Origin: Hymenobacter aerophilus DSM 13606 | Lineage (GTDB): Bacteria; Bacteroidota; Bacteroidia; Cytophagales; Hymenobacteraceae | NCBI RefSeq assembly: GCF_000382225.1 | Contig: NZ_KB907813.1 | Span: 36,755 to 100,754 of the forward strand | Length of the DNA: 64,000 nt | Direction of reading: 5' to 3' | In this document: positions 24,558 through 33,403 of the stretch, piece after piece | Layout of the letters: the number at the start of each line of letters is the position of its first letter | How positions within the stretch are numbered: the first letter of the stretch is position 1 | The notes under the pieces: model-generated | The model's database searches: none | Told to the model about the DNA's origin: nothing | Seen by the model: only the letters and a program-made list of their open reading frames with translations | Translations under genes and position numbers: made by a program

Positions 24558-27209
24558 ATGAAAAAGAACATCAGCATCAACCTGCAAGGCATGATCTTCC
24601 ACATCGAGGAAGACGGTTACGAGGTGCTCAGCCGCTACCTGGCCGAGGTGAAAGCCCACTTCAGCGGCTACCGCGGGCACGAGGAAATTGTGGCCGACAT
24701 CGAAAGCCGCATTGCCGAGCTGTTCGCCGCCCGCCTCTCCCCGCTCAAGCAGGTCATCACCCTGGAAGATGTGGAGGCCATGACCGCCAAAATGGGCCGC
24801 GTGAGCGACTTTCAGCCCGCCGATGAGGCCGACGACGACGAGCAGCTGCTGGCCGCGGCCGTCGCCAACGGCTCGGCCCAGGGCACCTACACCGGCAACG
24901 CCGGCAGCGGCTCGGGCAGCGGCGCCTCCGCCACCGACGTGCCCCCCACTACCGACGAAACCGACGGAAGCCCCAAGCGCCTGTACCGCGACATGGCCAA
25001 CCGCAAAGTGGCGGGCGTAGCCGCCGGTATTGCCCGCTACTTCGCCGTCAATCCGCTCTGGATCCGGCTGGCTTTCCTGGCCCTGGCGCTTGTCAAGCCC
25101 ATTACGCGGCGGGTGTTTGATTTCGACGACCAGTTCTACCGCTTCGAGGGGTTCAGCCTGGGCGGGCTGGCAGTACTGGTGTACGTGGTGCTCTGGATTG
25201 CGCTGCCCAAGCGCTACGACGCCACCCCGGCCGACGAAGATCCGGCGTTCAAGAAGCTCTACCGCGACACCGACAACGGCAAAGTGGGCGGCGTATCGGC
25301 CGGTCTGGCCGCCTACTTCCGGGTCGATGTGGTGCTGATCCGGATTCTGTTCCTGGTGGGCTTGTTTGCCGGTGGCTTCGCCTTCCCGCTCTACCTGGCC
25401 CTCTGGATTCTGCTGCCCGAGGCCAAAACGGCCTCCGACCGGCTCCGCATGCGCGGCGCGGCCGTTACGCTCTCGGCCCTCGACTCCAACCTGCGCGACA
25501 ACCCCTACGCCGCCGGCTCCGACACTGGCACGCCTAATAACCGGCCCGTGGGCACGTTTCTCGAAGATTCGTTCAGCAACATCCGGCCGGTGCTCAACGG
25601 GCTGGGCGGCATCATCCGGGCCGTGGTGGGCGGCATCCTCATCCTGACGGGTTTCAGCCTGCTGCTGCCCATTATCCTGGGGCTGGGCGTGGGCCTGGGG
25701 CTGACTTCGGCGCCCAACTGGGGCGACTTTGGCCCGCTGCAGCCCTTCCTGCTCTTCAATGATGTGTCGGTCTGGGCCGTGCTGTCGTTCTTTCTGCTGA
25801 TTGGCATTCCGGCTCTGGCCCTGCTGCTTACCGGTTTGAGTTTGCTACTGCGCCGCCCCATTATGTCGCGGGCCGGCAACCTCACGCTGCTGGGCCTCTG
25901 GCTGCTGGGCATCGTGGGCAGTTCGGCGGCGGCCCTCAAAGTCGGCCGCGAGTTCAAGCGCGAGGCAGAGGTAACGCAAACCGTGGCCCTGAACGGCCTG
26001 AGCAGCCCCCGGCTGCTGCTGGAGCGCCGCCGCCTCGACAACGACCAGTGGGTGAACCTCGACCTGATTGGCATCGACAGTGCCCAGGCCCCACGCCTGG
26101 AGCGCATCATCTCGGCCAAAGGCTCCTCCGATTCGGTGGCCCGCCGCACCGCCGCCACCTCCACCACCCATAACCTGCGCATCCTCAACGACTCGACCCT
26201 GAGCGTGGACGACCACTTCACCTTCCAGCCCAGCGCCCGCCTGCGCGACCAGCAGATGCGCCTGCGCCTGCTTATGCCCCGCAGCCGCACCTTCCGCATG
26301 AGCGAGGACTTTGCCAGCTGGCTGGACTCGGATGACTACGTGGCCGGCCGCGAGCCTTACAAGCCCGAGAACTTCGTGTACCGCATGCAGGGCAACCGCC
26401 TGCAGTGCCTCAACTGCACCGATGCCGACCTGCGCGGCGGCAGCACCGACGACACCGACAACGAGGAAAGCGCCGACTACAACGAGGGCCGCGCCGATGC
26501 TAACATCAACCTCGATTTTGGCTCAGTTGACAGATTCGACACCTCCGAGAACGGCTACGGCGCGGGCCGCCGCAACTACTCCGAGTCGGGCTTCGAGCAC
26601 GTGTCGGTGGTGGGCCCCTACCGGGTGGTGGTGCGCCCCAGCCGCCGCTACTCCATCCGGGCCGCCGGCTCCGACGATGCCCTGCGCCAGCTGCTGGTGG
26701 AGCGCGATGGCAACGGGCTGGTTATCAAGCCCCGCAACCGCAGCATGTTCCGGCTGGGCGACTTTTCTTCCGACAAAGCCCGGGTGCTGGTTACCATCGA
26801 GCTGCCCGAGCTCAACCACCTGCAGCTGGTGGGCGGGGCTCGTGCCCAGGTGAGCGGCTTCGGCACCGGCGATTTGAGCGTGGAGCAGGCCGGCGGCTCG
26901 CAGCTGGTCCTCGACGGCCAGTTCAACGAGCTGAGCATGGACCTGGCCGGCGCCTGCCGGGCAGCCCTGCGGGGTTCGGCCACCGAGCTGAAAATTGACG
27001 GCGCCGGCGCCTGCCAGGTAACCGGAGCAAGCTTCACGGCCCGCAACGCCGACATTGATGTGGTAGGGGCCAGCAAAGTTCGGGTACACGTTACCGGCGA
27101 ACTGAAGGCTGATGCCACCGGAGCCAGCGTTATCGAATACAGCGGCTCGCCCACCGATGTGCGCCGCAGTGCCGTGGGCGCCTCCAGCGTGCGGGCCGTC
27201 AGCGAGTAG
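24558..27209 (+). CDS. PspC-domain membrane protein with C-terminal GIN (DUF2807) domain
   Basis: This 883-residue protein has several parts. Residues 1-85 form a helical cytoplasmic module. Two PspC domains follow, starting at about 137 (KRLYRDMANRKVAGVAAGIA) and 230 (KKLYRDTDNGKVGGVSAGLA). Membrane helices cover about 340-470. After a linker comes a C-terminal putative head GIN domain (DUF2807) from about 673, with beta-solenoid repeats such as GDLSVEQAGGSQLVLDG and LDLAGACRAAL-like turns. PspC proteins sense inner-membrane stress in proteobacteria; the domain order suggests a sensor spanning the membrane and exposing the GIN domain outside. It is probably in an operon with padR and is followed by a strong terminator. 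Confidence 0.9.
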   Translation: MKKNISINLQGMIFHIEEDGYEVLSRYLAEVKAHFSGYRGHEEIVADIESRIAELFAARLSPLKQVITLEDVEAMTAKMGRVSDFQPADEADDDEQLLAAAVANGSAQGTYTGNAGSGSGSGASATDVPPTTDETDGSPKRLYRDMANRKVAGVAAGIARYFAVNPLWIRLAFLALALVKPITRRVFDFDDQFYRFEGFSLGGLAVLVYVVLWIALPKRYDATPADEDPAFKKLYRDTDNGKVGGVSAGLAAYFRVDVVLIRILFLVGLFAGGFAFPLYLALWILLPEAKTASDRLRMRGAAVTLSALDSNLRDNPYAAGSDTGTPNNRPVGTFLEDSFSNIRPVLNGLGGIIRAVVGGILILTGFSLLLPIILGLGVGLGLTSAPNWGDFGPLQPFLLFNDVSVWAVLSFFLLIGIPALALLLTGLSLLLRRPIMSRAGNLTLLGLWLLGIVGSSAAALKVGREFKREAEVTQTVALNGLSSPRLLLERRRLDNDQWVNLDLIGIDSAQAPRLERIISAKGSSDSVARRTAATSTTHNLRILNDSTLSVDDHFTFQPSARLRDQQMRLRLLMPRSRTFRMSEDFASWLDSDDYVAGREPYKPENFVYRMQGNRLQCLNCTDADLRGGSTDDTDNEESADYNEGRADANINLDFGSVDRFDTSENGYGAGRRNYSESGFEHVSVVGPYRVVVRPSRRYSIRAAGSDDALRQLLVERDGNGLVIKPRNRSMFRLGDFSSDKARVLVTIELPELNHLQLVGGARAQVSGFGTGDLSVEQAGGSQLVLDGQFNELSMDLAGACRAALRGSATELKIDGAGACQVTGASFTARNADIDVVGASKVRVHVTGELKADATGASVIEYSGSPTDVRRSAVGASSVRAVSE

Positions 27210-27443
27210 GCCTGGAACTAGGTCGGCAGGCGTCATTTTCGGCCTGCACGGGCCCTATAAGGCACTTGCCGACACCCCGAGCGTTTTCCTGTAACCCGCT
27301 GGCCTCCCAATCGTTCTATACCTGACAGATGAACTTTGCGGCCGGCAGACAACTATTGGCCCGGTTTTTACATCCATAGGCATACCACGCCCCCGCGGCG
27401 TACCAGATAAGGGTCCGTATGTGAGTGAAAAAGATGCGACCCC

Positions 27444-27500
27444 AAGAAAGCCCCGGCCTGCTACCCTGCTGCAACAGGAGGGTCGGGGCTTTCTTTTTTT
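27444..27500 (+). terminator. Rho-independent terminator of the padR-pspC unit
   Basis: AAGAAAGCCCCG pairs with CGGGGCTTTCTT, followed by a T-run on the plus strand. It lies about 235 bp past the PspC stop. Confidence 0.85.
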
Positions 27501-27522
27501 CGCCTCGGCTCGGGCTTGAGGC

Positions 27523-27577
27523 CCCAACGCATCAGCGGCCGGCCCCCTACCAGGGAGCCGGCCGCTGCTGCGTTGGG
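27523..27577 (-). terminator. GC-rich hairpin downstream of the DUF4249 gene
   Basis: CCCAACGCATCAGCGGCCGG pairs with CCGGCCGCTGCTGCGTTGGG with one mismatch. There is no T-run, so it may be an mRNA 3' stabiliser rather than an intrinsic terminator. Confidence 0.55.
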
Positions 27578-27600
27578 CTGTTTTGCTTCAGAAATGACGG

Positions 27601-28644
27601 CTAGAACAGCTTAACGCGGTACGTGGCATCGGTGGCGCCGCCGAACAGGCCGTAGCCGCCCGACAGGTTGGAGTGCAGCGGGGCCGGCTCGGCGAAGGGG
27701 TTGCCGTCGGTGTCAAAATAGCGCAGCGCCGACTGGTAGAACCGGTACGTGTCGGGCGTAATGCTGCTGACGGTGACTTCGATGTAGCCCGGCTCGGGGT
27801 TGCCGCCCCCGTTGGGGTCGTAGCCGCCCCCGGAGTACAGGCGCACATCGGTACTGAAGCTTAGGCGCTGCCCGTTGCTGCCGGCATCGGCGAAGGGGTA
27901 CTGGTTGTAGTAGCTGCTGGGTTCGGAGAGCTGGAAACGGCTCAGGTTGATGTCGGGCCCGTCGATGGTGTTGCCCCCCGAGTTGTAGTCGCGCACGACG
28001 CTGCCCCAGTAGTTGCCCTGCTTGTCGAGCACCCGGGCGTAGGCCAGGTAGTAGTCGGTGGTGGCGGGGTTGTCGGCCACGGCAATCGTGAGGCGGCCGC
28101 TGAGATTGAAGTAGTTGTTGGCGGGGATATTGGGGTCGCGGGGCTTGGCCACGTAGGCGGCCGACTCGATGGTGGGCACGGTGGGCAGTGCAAGGCTGGC
28201 TTCGAGCGGGGCCACGCCGGGGGCTGAGGCCCGCAACGTGTAGCGCTGGCCGGGCACACCCACGAAGCCCTTGGTGGCCACGTAGTTGCCATAAACACTA
28301 TCGCGGGGCGTGGGACCGTACTCGTAGCCGCGCTGGGCCTTCGAGCGAAACTGCTCCACCAGCCGGCCGCTTTCATCGAAGAGCTGCACCGTGGCGTCGC
28401 CGCGGCCGGTGGGGTCTTTGGTTTCCAGCACGCCCTGGCTGCTGCTCACAAACAGGGCCCGCAGCTCCGCCAGCCCCTGGCGCTCGACGGAAGCCGGGTC
28501 GGCAGGCGTGTTGCTGAGCGTGTAGCTCAGCGCCAGCCGGGGCGTGTGCGGGGGAGTGTCCACGTCCACCACCGTCTCGCAGCCGCCCAGCGCCAGCAGG
28601 CCCAGCCCTACACTTACTCCACAAATCAAACGCAACGTATCCAT
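27601..28644 (-). CDS. DUF4249 domain lipoprotein
   Basis: This 347-residue lipoprotein has a type II signal peptide ending LLALGGC (C22) followed by ETVVDVDTP. The remainder is beta-rich and matches the DUF4249 family of Bacteroidota, with the N-terminal ALSYTLSNTPADP and a C-terminal SITPDTYRFYQSALRYFDTDGNPF. These lipoproteins are routinely encoded next to a TonB-dependent receptor, as here; the receptor gene is 131 bp upstream on the same strand. They are thought to act as surface partners of the receptor. The ligand is unknown. Confidence 0.9.
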   Translation of the reverse strand: MDTLRLICGVSVGLGLLALGGCETVVDVDTPPHTPRLALSYTLSNTPADPASVERQGLAELRALFVSSSQGVLETKDPTGRGDATVQLFDESGRLVEQFRSKAQRGYEYGPTPRDSVYGNYVATKGFVGVPGQRYTLRASAPGVAPLEASLALPTVPTIESAAYVAKPRDPNIPANNYFNLSGRLTIAVADNPATTDYYLAYARVLDKQGNYWGSVVRDYNSGGNTIDGPDINLSRFQLSEPSSYYNQYPFADAGSNGQRLSFSTDVRLYSGGGYDPNGGGNPEPGYIEVTVSSITPDTYRFYQSALRYFDTDGNPFAEPAPLHSNLSGGYGLFGGATDATYRVKLF

Positions 28645-28775
28645 AACTCAAAAGTCAAATTCAATAGAAAAACAGCCCCGCTCACAGCCCGGAAAGCAGC
28701 GAAATCACAGAATACCAGCGTCAGTCAGCCAGCCAGAAATCAGCGAAATCACGGTTAATCAGCGTAAATCAGTGG

Positions 28776-31187
28776 TTAAAATTTAAACGCTTTGCTGAAC
28801 GAGGGGATAATCGGGAACAGGGAAATCTGGCGGTAAGTGGGCTTTTCCCTGACCACGCCGTCCGAATCGGTGTAGCCGCGCTGGTAGTAGAGGTAGTAGG
28901 GGTTGCGGCGGCTGTACACGTTGTAGATGCTGAAGCTGTTGACGACTTCGCCCCACTTCTTCTTCTTGGTTTTGCTCAGGTCCAGGTCGAAGCGGTGGTA
29001 GGCTTTCATCCGGAACGAATTCCGCTCGCCATAGTCCTCGTAGTCCTGGTTGGGGCCGAGCAGAAACCGGCCCTGCGAGAGCGTGGTGGCGTTGCCGGTG
29101 CCGTACACCCAGGTGCCCGAGAGCGTGAAGGTGGGGCTGAAATGGTGCGACACCACCAGCGACACGTCGTGGCGCCGGTCGTACTTGTAAGGGAAAATGC
29201 GGCCCTGGTTGAGGTCGGGGAAGCGGCGCTGGCTCCAGGCCAGCGAGTAGCCCAGCCAGCCGGTGGTGCGGCCGGTTTTCTTCTGCAGAAACAGCTCGCC
29301 GCCGTAAGCCCAGCCCTTGCCGCTGGTCACCTTGTCTTCCCACTGGCTGTCCACGGTGCCCAGAAAGCTGGCGCCCTCGCGGTACTCAATCAGGTTGCGC
29401 ATGGGCTTGTAGTAGCTCTCGAAGCTCAGCTCGTAGTCCTCGTCTTTGAAGCGCAGGGTGCGGGCCGCGCCCAGGCTGAACTGCTGGGCCTGCTGGGGCT
29501 TGATGACGGGCGTGGAGGGCACCCACAAATCGGTGGGCAGGCCGATGCCGCTGTTCACGAGCAGGTGCACAAACTGCGCCGTGCGGGCGTAGGAGGCCTT
29601 CAGGGCCCACTGCTCGGTCAGCAGTAAGCGGGCGGACAGCCGGGGCTCGATGCTGGGGTAGAACGTGCCGCGCACCGCAAACCCGTTCAGGCGCAGGCCG
29701 CCGTTCACTTTCAGCCGCTCGCTCAGGCGGTAGTCGTCTTCGGCGTAGAGGCCTATTTCGCTGGCCAGCGTCTGGGTGCCGAGCTTCTGCTGGCTGTTGC
29801 CGTCTATCGACTGGTCTTTCTGCTGCAGGGCGCCGGGCCGGAACGAGTGCAGGATGTACTGCCCGCCGAAGCGGATGTAATGGTCGGGCGAGGGCGCATA
29901 GTCGAAATCGGTTTTCAGGCTCAGGTCGCGGATGTTGGAGAAGTAGCGCAATGAGTATTTATCGGTGCGCGGCTGCCCGTTGCCGCCGTAGCGCTGCTCG
30001 TTTTCCTGGCCTATCTCGAACTGGTACTTGCTGTAGCTGACGTGGGTGTTCATGAACAGCTTGTCGTTCACCACGCGGTTCCAGCGCAGGCCGGTGGTCA
30101 GGTTGCCCCAGCCCAGGCTGGCCTCCTCGCGGCTGTAGTCGCCGGCCGCTTTGTCCTTGTCGCGCAGGCGGGCGTAGAACTTGTCGTAGCCGGTGTAGCC
30201 ACTCAGATACAGCCGGTCGCGGCCGCTGAGCTTCCAGTTGAGCTTGGCGTTGAGGTCGTGGAAGAAGTAGCCAATCGAGCCCTTGCCGCCTTCAGCCGAT
30301 AACTGTGACTTGATAAACGGCTGGGCCAGGATGTCGAGGTAGGTGCGGCGGGCCGAAATCAGGAACGAGGCAGTGTCTTTCTTAATCGGGCCTTCGAGCG
30401 TGAGCTTGGCGGCCACGATGCCCACGGCGCCCTCGCCGTGGAATTTCTGCATGTTGCCCTCCTTCATCGAAATATCGAGCACCGACGAAAGCCGACCACC
30501 GTAGCGGGCCGGGAAGCCGCCCTTGATCAGCTCCACGTTGTTGAGCGCGTCGGCATTGAACACCGAGAAAAAGCCGAACAGGTGCGAGGCGTTGTACACG
30601 GGCGTGCCGTCGAGCAGAATCAGGTTCTGGTCGGGCGAGCCGCCGCGCACGTACAGGCCGGTCTGGCCCTCGCCGCCGCTCTGCACGCCGGGCAGCAGTT
30701 GGAGCACCTTCAGCACGTCGGTTTCGCCGAACAGCTTGGGGAGGCTCTTGATTTGGGCAATGGGCACGTTGATGGTGCTCATGCGGGTGCTGCGCTCAAT
30801 GCGCTCCTCGCCGCCCCGGTTGCCCACCACCTCCACCCCACCCAACTCGTTGCTGATGGCCCGGAGCCGAAAGTTGTGGCTGGCACTGGCGCCCGTGGCC
30901 GCCGTGGCCCAGCGGCTCTGCCCGTAGCCCAGGTAGCTGGCCAGCAGCCGCACCGAGTCGGTGGGGGCGGCCGGAGCGGGCAGCGTAAGCGAGTAGAAGC
31001 CGTAGGTGTTGGTGGCGGTGCCATCGCCGGTGGCGGGGTTCACCACGGCCACGCCAATCAGGTTTTCGCCGGTGGCCGCGTCGCGCACGTAGCCGCTGAG
31101 GGTGATTTTGCCCGACTGGGCCCGGGCGGCCCCGGTGGCCGCCAGCACCGCGCCGGCCAGCAGCCACGGGCGAATTACAGAATGCAT
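28776..31187 (-). CDS. TonB-dependent receptor with carboxypeptidase-regulatory-like N-domain
   Basis: The protein has 803 residues. A signal peptide (1-23, ARAQ) is followed by a beta-sandwich CarboxypepD_reg domain (TLSGYVRDAATGENLIGVAV), then the plug domain (SLPKLFGETDVLKVLQLLPG, GLYVRGGSPDQNLILLDGTP, VYNASHLFGFFSVFNADAL) and a 22-strand outer-membrane barrel ending in aromatic FSKAFKF. Such receptors import substrates using the proton-motive force through TonB-ExbBD. It pairs with the DUF4249 lipoprotein downstream. Unlike SusC, it has no SusD partner, so the substrate class cannot be deduced. Confidence 0.95.
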   Translation of the reverse strand: MHSVIRPWLLAGAVLAATGAARAQSGKITLSGYVRDAATGENLIGVAVVNPATGDGTATNTYGFYSLTLPAPAAPTDSVRLLASYLGYGQSRWATAATGASASHNFRLRAISNELGGVEVVGNRGGEERIERSTRMSTINVPIAQIKSLPKLFGETDVLKVLQLLPGVQSGGEGQTGLYVRGGSPDQNLILLDGTPVYNASHLFGFFSVFNADALNNVELIKGGFPARYGGRLSSVLDISMKEGNMQKFHGEGAVGIVAAKLTLEGPIKKDTASFLISARRTYLDILAQPFIKSQLSAEGGKGSIGYFFHDLNAKLNWKLSGRDRLYLSGYTGYDKFYARLRDKDKAAGDYSREEASLGWGNLTTGLRWNRVVNDKLFMNTHVSYSKYQFEIGQENEQRYGGNGQPRTDKYSLRYFSNIRDLSLKTDFDYAPSPDHYIRFGGQYILHSFRPGALQQKDQSIDGNSQQKLGTQTLASEIGLYAEDDYRLSERLKVNGGLRLNGFAVRGTFYPSIEPRLSARLLLTEQWALKASYARTAQFVHLLVNSGIGLPTDLWVPSTPVIKPQQAQQFSLGAARTLRFKDEDYELSFESYYKPMRNLIEYREGASFLGTVDSQWEDKVTSGKGWAYGGELFLQKKTGRTTGWLGYSLAWSQRRFPDLNQGRIFPYKYDRRHDVSLVVSHHFSPTFTLSGTWVYGTGNATTLSQGRFLLGPNQDYEDYGERNSFRMKAYHRFDLDLSKTKKKKWGEVVNSFSIYNVYSRRNPYYLYYQRGYTDSDGVVREKPTYRQISLFPIIPSFSKAFKF

Positions 31188-31410
31188 AGAAGTTGGGATA
31201 TAGCAGAGGAATTTAAGGAATCGTATCGGTCAGCGGCGCTCGGTCGGCGCAGCCAAATTGCCAGGCCAACGAGTTCCGAGCGCCGAAAAAGGTTGTATGA
31301 GAATCAGGCGAAAAGGAACAATTTTTCAGCCACGCTCGTTAACGCACCCGCCTTTTTGATGAAATATTTTCAATAAACTGATAATCAGGGGCAATTATTG
31401 TCAATAGCTA
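31188..31410. other. Intergenic region upstream of the TonB receptor
   Basis: About 220 bp of lower GC content between the receptor start and the terminator of the CCA gene. It should hold the receptor promoter, but no TAnnTTTG match was found. Confidence 0.4.
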
Positions 31411-31463
31411 AAAACGCCACCGGGGCTGCGCACTAACTGTTGCGCGGCCCCGGTGGCATTTTT
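31411..31463 (-). terminator. Rho-independent terminator of the CCA-adding enzyme gene
   Basis: On the minus strand AAAAATGCCACCGGGGC pairs with GCCCCGGTGGCGTTTTT. It follows the stop codon at 31480 within 20 bp. Confidence 0.85.
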
Positions 31464-31479
31464 CTGAAACTCCTGCTAC

Positions 31480-32898
31480 CTACTTCCCTACCGGCGTCAG
31501 CCCTTGCGCGGCGCCCAACTCCAGCAGCAGCGCAAAAGCCTCGTCGTGCTCATTGCGCACCCGGCCTTCCAGGATGGCTTCGAGCAGGGCTTCCTTCAGC
31601 TCGCCCACGGCGCGGCTGGGTTTCAGGCCGAAGGTTTCCATGATAATTTCGCCAGTGATGACGGGTTTGAAGTTGCGCAGGCTGTCTTTTTCCTCCACTT
31701 CTTTCAGCTTCTGCTCTACCACATCGAAGTTGCGCAGGTAGCGGGCCACGCGATTGTGGTCTTTGCTCGTGATGTCGGCCCGGCACAGCAGCATCAGCCG
31801 GTCGATATCGTCGCCGGCCTCGAACAGCAGGCGGCGCACGGCCGAGTCGGTTACCACTTCCTTCACCAGCGCAATGGGCCGCAGGTGCAGGCGCACGAGC
31901 TTCTGCACCTGGCGCATCTCCTCGCCCAGCGGCAGCTTGAAATCGGTGAAAATGCCCGGCACCCAGCGCGCACCCTTGTCTTCGTGGCCATGAAACGTCC
32001 AGCCCACGCGCTTGTCGTAGCGCTTGGTAGCGGGCTTGGCAATGTCGTGCAGCACGGCGGCCCAGCGCAGCCACAGGTCGCCGCCGGCCGCCGCCACGTT
32101 GTCGAGCACCTGCAGCGTGTGGTAGAAGTTGTCTTTGTGCGCGTGCTGGCCTACTTTCTCTACGCCCTGCAGCCCGGCCATTTTGGGAAAGATGAGCGCC
32201 AGCAGCCCGCTGCTGAACAGCAGCTTGAAGCCGTAGCTGGGCTTGGGCACCAGCAGCATCTTGTTGATTTCGGTGGTAACCCGCTCCTGCGACACAATCT
32301 TGATCCGCTCCTTGTTGCGGGCCAGCGCGTCAAACGTGTCAGGCTCAATATCGAAATCGAGCTGGGCCGCGAACCGGATGGCGCGCAGCATCCGCAGCGG
32401 GTCGTCGGAAAAGGTGATGTCGGGGTCGAGGGGCGTGCGGATGAGCCGGCGGGCCAAATCGCCCATGCCGTCGTAACGGTCCACCAGCGCCCCGAAGTCG
32501 GCCTCGTTCAAGCTCAGACCCAGCGCATTGATGGTGAAGTCGCGGCGGGCCAGGTCTTCTTCGAGCGTGCCGGCTTCCACTTCGGGCTTGCGGCTCTCGG
32601 CGCGGTAGCTTTCGCGGCGGGCGCCCACAAACTCCACCTCAATGTCGGGCGTGGGCAGCATGGCCGTGCCGAAGTTTTTGAACACCGTTACGCGCGGGCG
32701 GCCGGGCAGGCGGCGGCCCACTTCCTGAGCCAGCGCAATGCCGTCGCCCACGCACACCACGTCCACGTCCTTGCTGGGGCGGCCCAGGGCCAGGTCGCGC
32801 ACGTAGCCGCCGATTACGTAGGCCGGCGCGCCCAGTTCGGCGGCGGCGGCGGCAATGGTCTGGAACAGGGGCAGGTCGGGGAGTTGCGGCGTGTGCAT
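31480..32898 (-). CDS. CCA tRNA nucleotidyltransferase / HD-domain poly(A) polymerase family
   Basis: This 472-residue class II nucleotidyltransferase has the head motif GGYVRDLALGR (30-40) and the catalytic DVD (D44, D46), then RRDFTINALGLSLNE and DPLRMLRAIRFAAQLDFDIE for tRNA and nucleotide recognition. A C-terminal HD domain has HTLQVLDNVA and LHDIAKPATKRY. It is expected to build or repair the 3' CCA of tRNAs. I start at ATG 32898 (MHTPQLPDLPLFQ); the longer frame to 33033 covers a terminator. The sequence TACCTTTGCGCCATG puts a -7-like element only 4 bp before the start codon. Confidence 0.93.
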   Translation of the reverse strand: MHTPQLPDLPLFQTIAAAAAELGAPAYVIGGYVRDLALGRPSKDVDVVCVGDGIALAQEVGRRLPGRPRVTVFKNFGTAMLPTPDIEVEFVGARRESYRAESRKPEVEAGTLEEDLARRDFTINALGLSLNEADFGALVDRYDGMGDLARRLIRTPLDPDITFSDDPLRMLRAIRFAAQLDFDIEPDTFDALARNKERIKIVSQERVTTEINKMLLVPKPSYGFKLLFSSGLLALIFPKMAGLQGVEKVGQHAHKDNFYHTLQVLDNVAAAGGDLWLRWAAVLHDIAKPATKRYDKRVGWTFHGHEDKGARWVPGIFTDFKLPLGEEMRQVQKLVRLHLRPIALVKEVVTDSAVRRLLFEAGDDIDRLMLLCRADITSKDHNRVARYLRNFDVVEQKLKEVEEKDSLRNFKPVITGEIIMETFGLKPSRAVGELKEALLEAILEGRVRNEHDEAFALLLELGAAQGLTPVGK

Positions 32899-32902
32899 GG
32901 CG

Positions 32903-32910
32903 CAAAGGTA
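32903..32910 (-). promoter_or_regulatory. Candidate -7 element abutting the CCA gene start
   Basis: TACCTTTG matches the Bacteroidota -7 consensus and ends 4 bp before the ATG. If used, the transcript would be leaderless or nearly so. An identical arrangement precedes recQ. Confidence 0.5.
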
Positions 32911-32977
32911 GCAAGGCCCGTAGTAGGTCCGGATTCGGAAAACGGTTTGCCGGCCGCGGCGAAGGCGGGCGGCGCAC

Positions 32978-33015
32978 AAAAAAAGCGCCTCCAGGAAATC
33001 CCGGAGGCGCTTTTT
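32978..33015. terminator. Bidirectional terminator hairpin
   Basis: AAAAAAAGCGCCTCC pairs with GGAGGCGCTTTTT. It ends the small lipoprotein transcript on the minus strand, 26 bp after its stop. Confidence 0.85.
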
Positions 33016-33040
33016 AGGGCCGTTGCCGGCCAATCAGTAA

Positions 33041-33307
33041 TTACTGAGCTGGAACTTCCTCCACCAGCTTGTCGGCGGGTACGTTCTTTACTACGGCCGT
33101 GTCGCCGTTCTCCGGAGCCATATCGGCGGCAGCCTGGTCGGCGGTATTTTCGATGGCGTTGCCGGCGGCATCAACGTTGTTGGCGGCGTCGTTGGCAGCG
33201 CTATCAGCGGTAGCCTCGGCGTTGTCCTGGGTTTTCTCCGAGCACGAAGCCAGGGCGAAAGGAGCGAAAGCGGCCAGAACGAGCAGGGATTTGAACGAGA
33301 ATTTCAT
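33041..33307 (-). CDS. Small Ala/Asn/Asp-rich lipoprotein
   Basis: This 88-residue protein starts at ATG 33307 (MKFSFKSLLVLAAFAPFA) with lipobox ALASC. The mature part is low-complexity and acidic, with heptad-like AADSAANDAANNVDAAGNAI and ending KLVEEVPAQ. Similar short lipoproteins are common in Hymenobacter and lack a known function. It is a single-gene unit with its own terminator and a TACGTTTG -7-like element at 33362-33369. Confidence 0.8.
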   Translation of the reverse strand: MKFSFKSLLVLAAFAPFALASCSEKTQDNAEATADSAANDAANNVDAAGNAIENTADQAAADMAPENGDTAVVKNVPADKLVEEVPAQ

Positions 33308-33361
33308 AGTCAGAAGGTAAAGTGGTGATGAAACGATTTGGGCTTCATACCGCATACCAGC

Positions 33362-33369
33362 CAAACGTA
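33362..33369 (-). promoter_or_regulatory. Candidate -7 element of the small lipoprotein gene
   Basis: TACGTTTG fits TAnnTTTG, 55 bp upstream of the start codon. No TTG appears at the usual -33 spacing. Confidence 0.4.
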
Positions 33370-33403
33370 ACCCGCTGTCGAGCTTGTTTTTTTTTCGGGC
33401 CGG

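Larger units (their letters stand above)
27210..27600. other. 391-bp intergenic region with two hairpins
   Basis: Convergent spacer between the PspC gene and the DUF4249 gene. It holds the terminator at 27444-27500 and a second GC-rich hairpin at 27523-27577. I see no gene in it. Confidence 0.8.

Noticed and set aside
31504..33213. 569-residue plus-strand frame opposite the CCA gene
   Set aside because: Antisense to a gene with conserved nucleotidyltransferase and HD motifs; low-complexity product.
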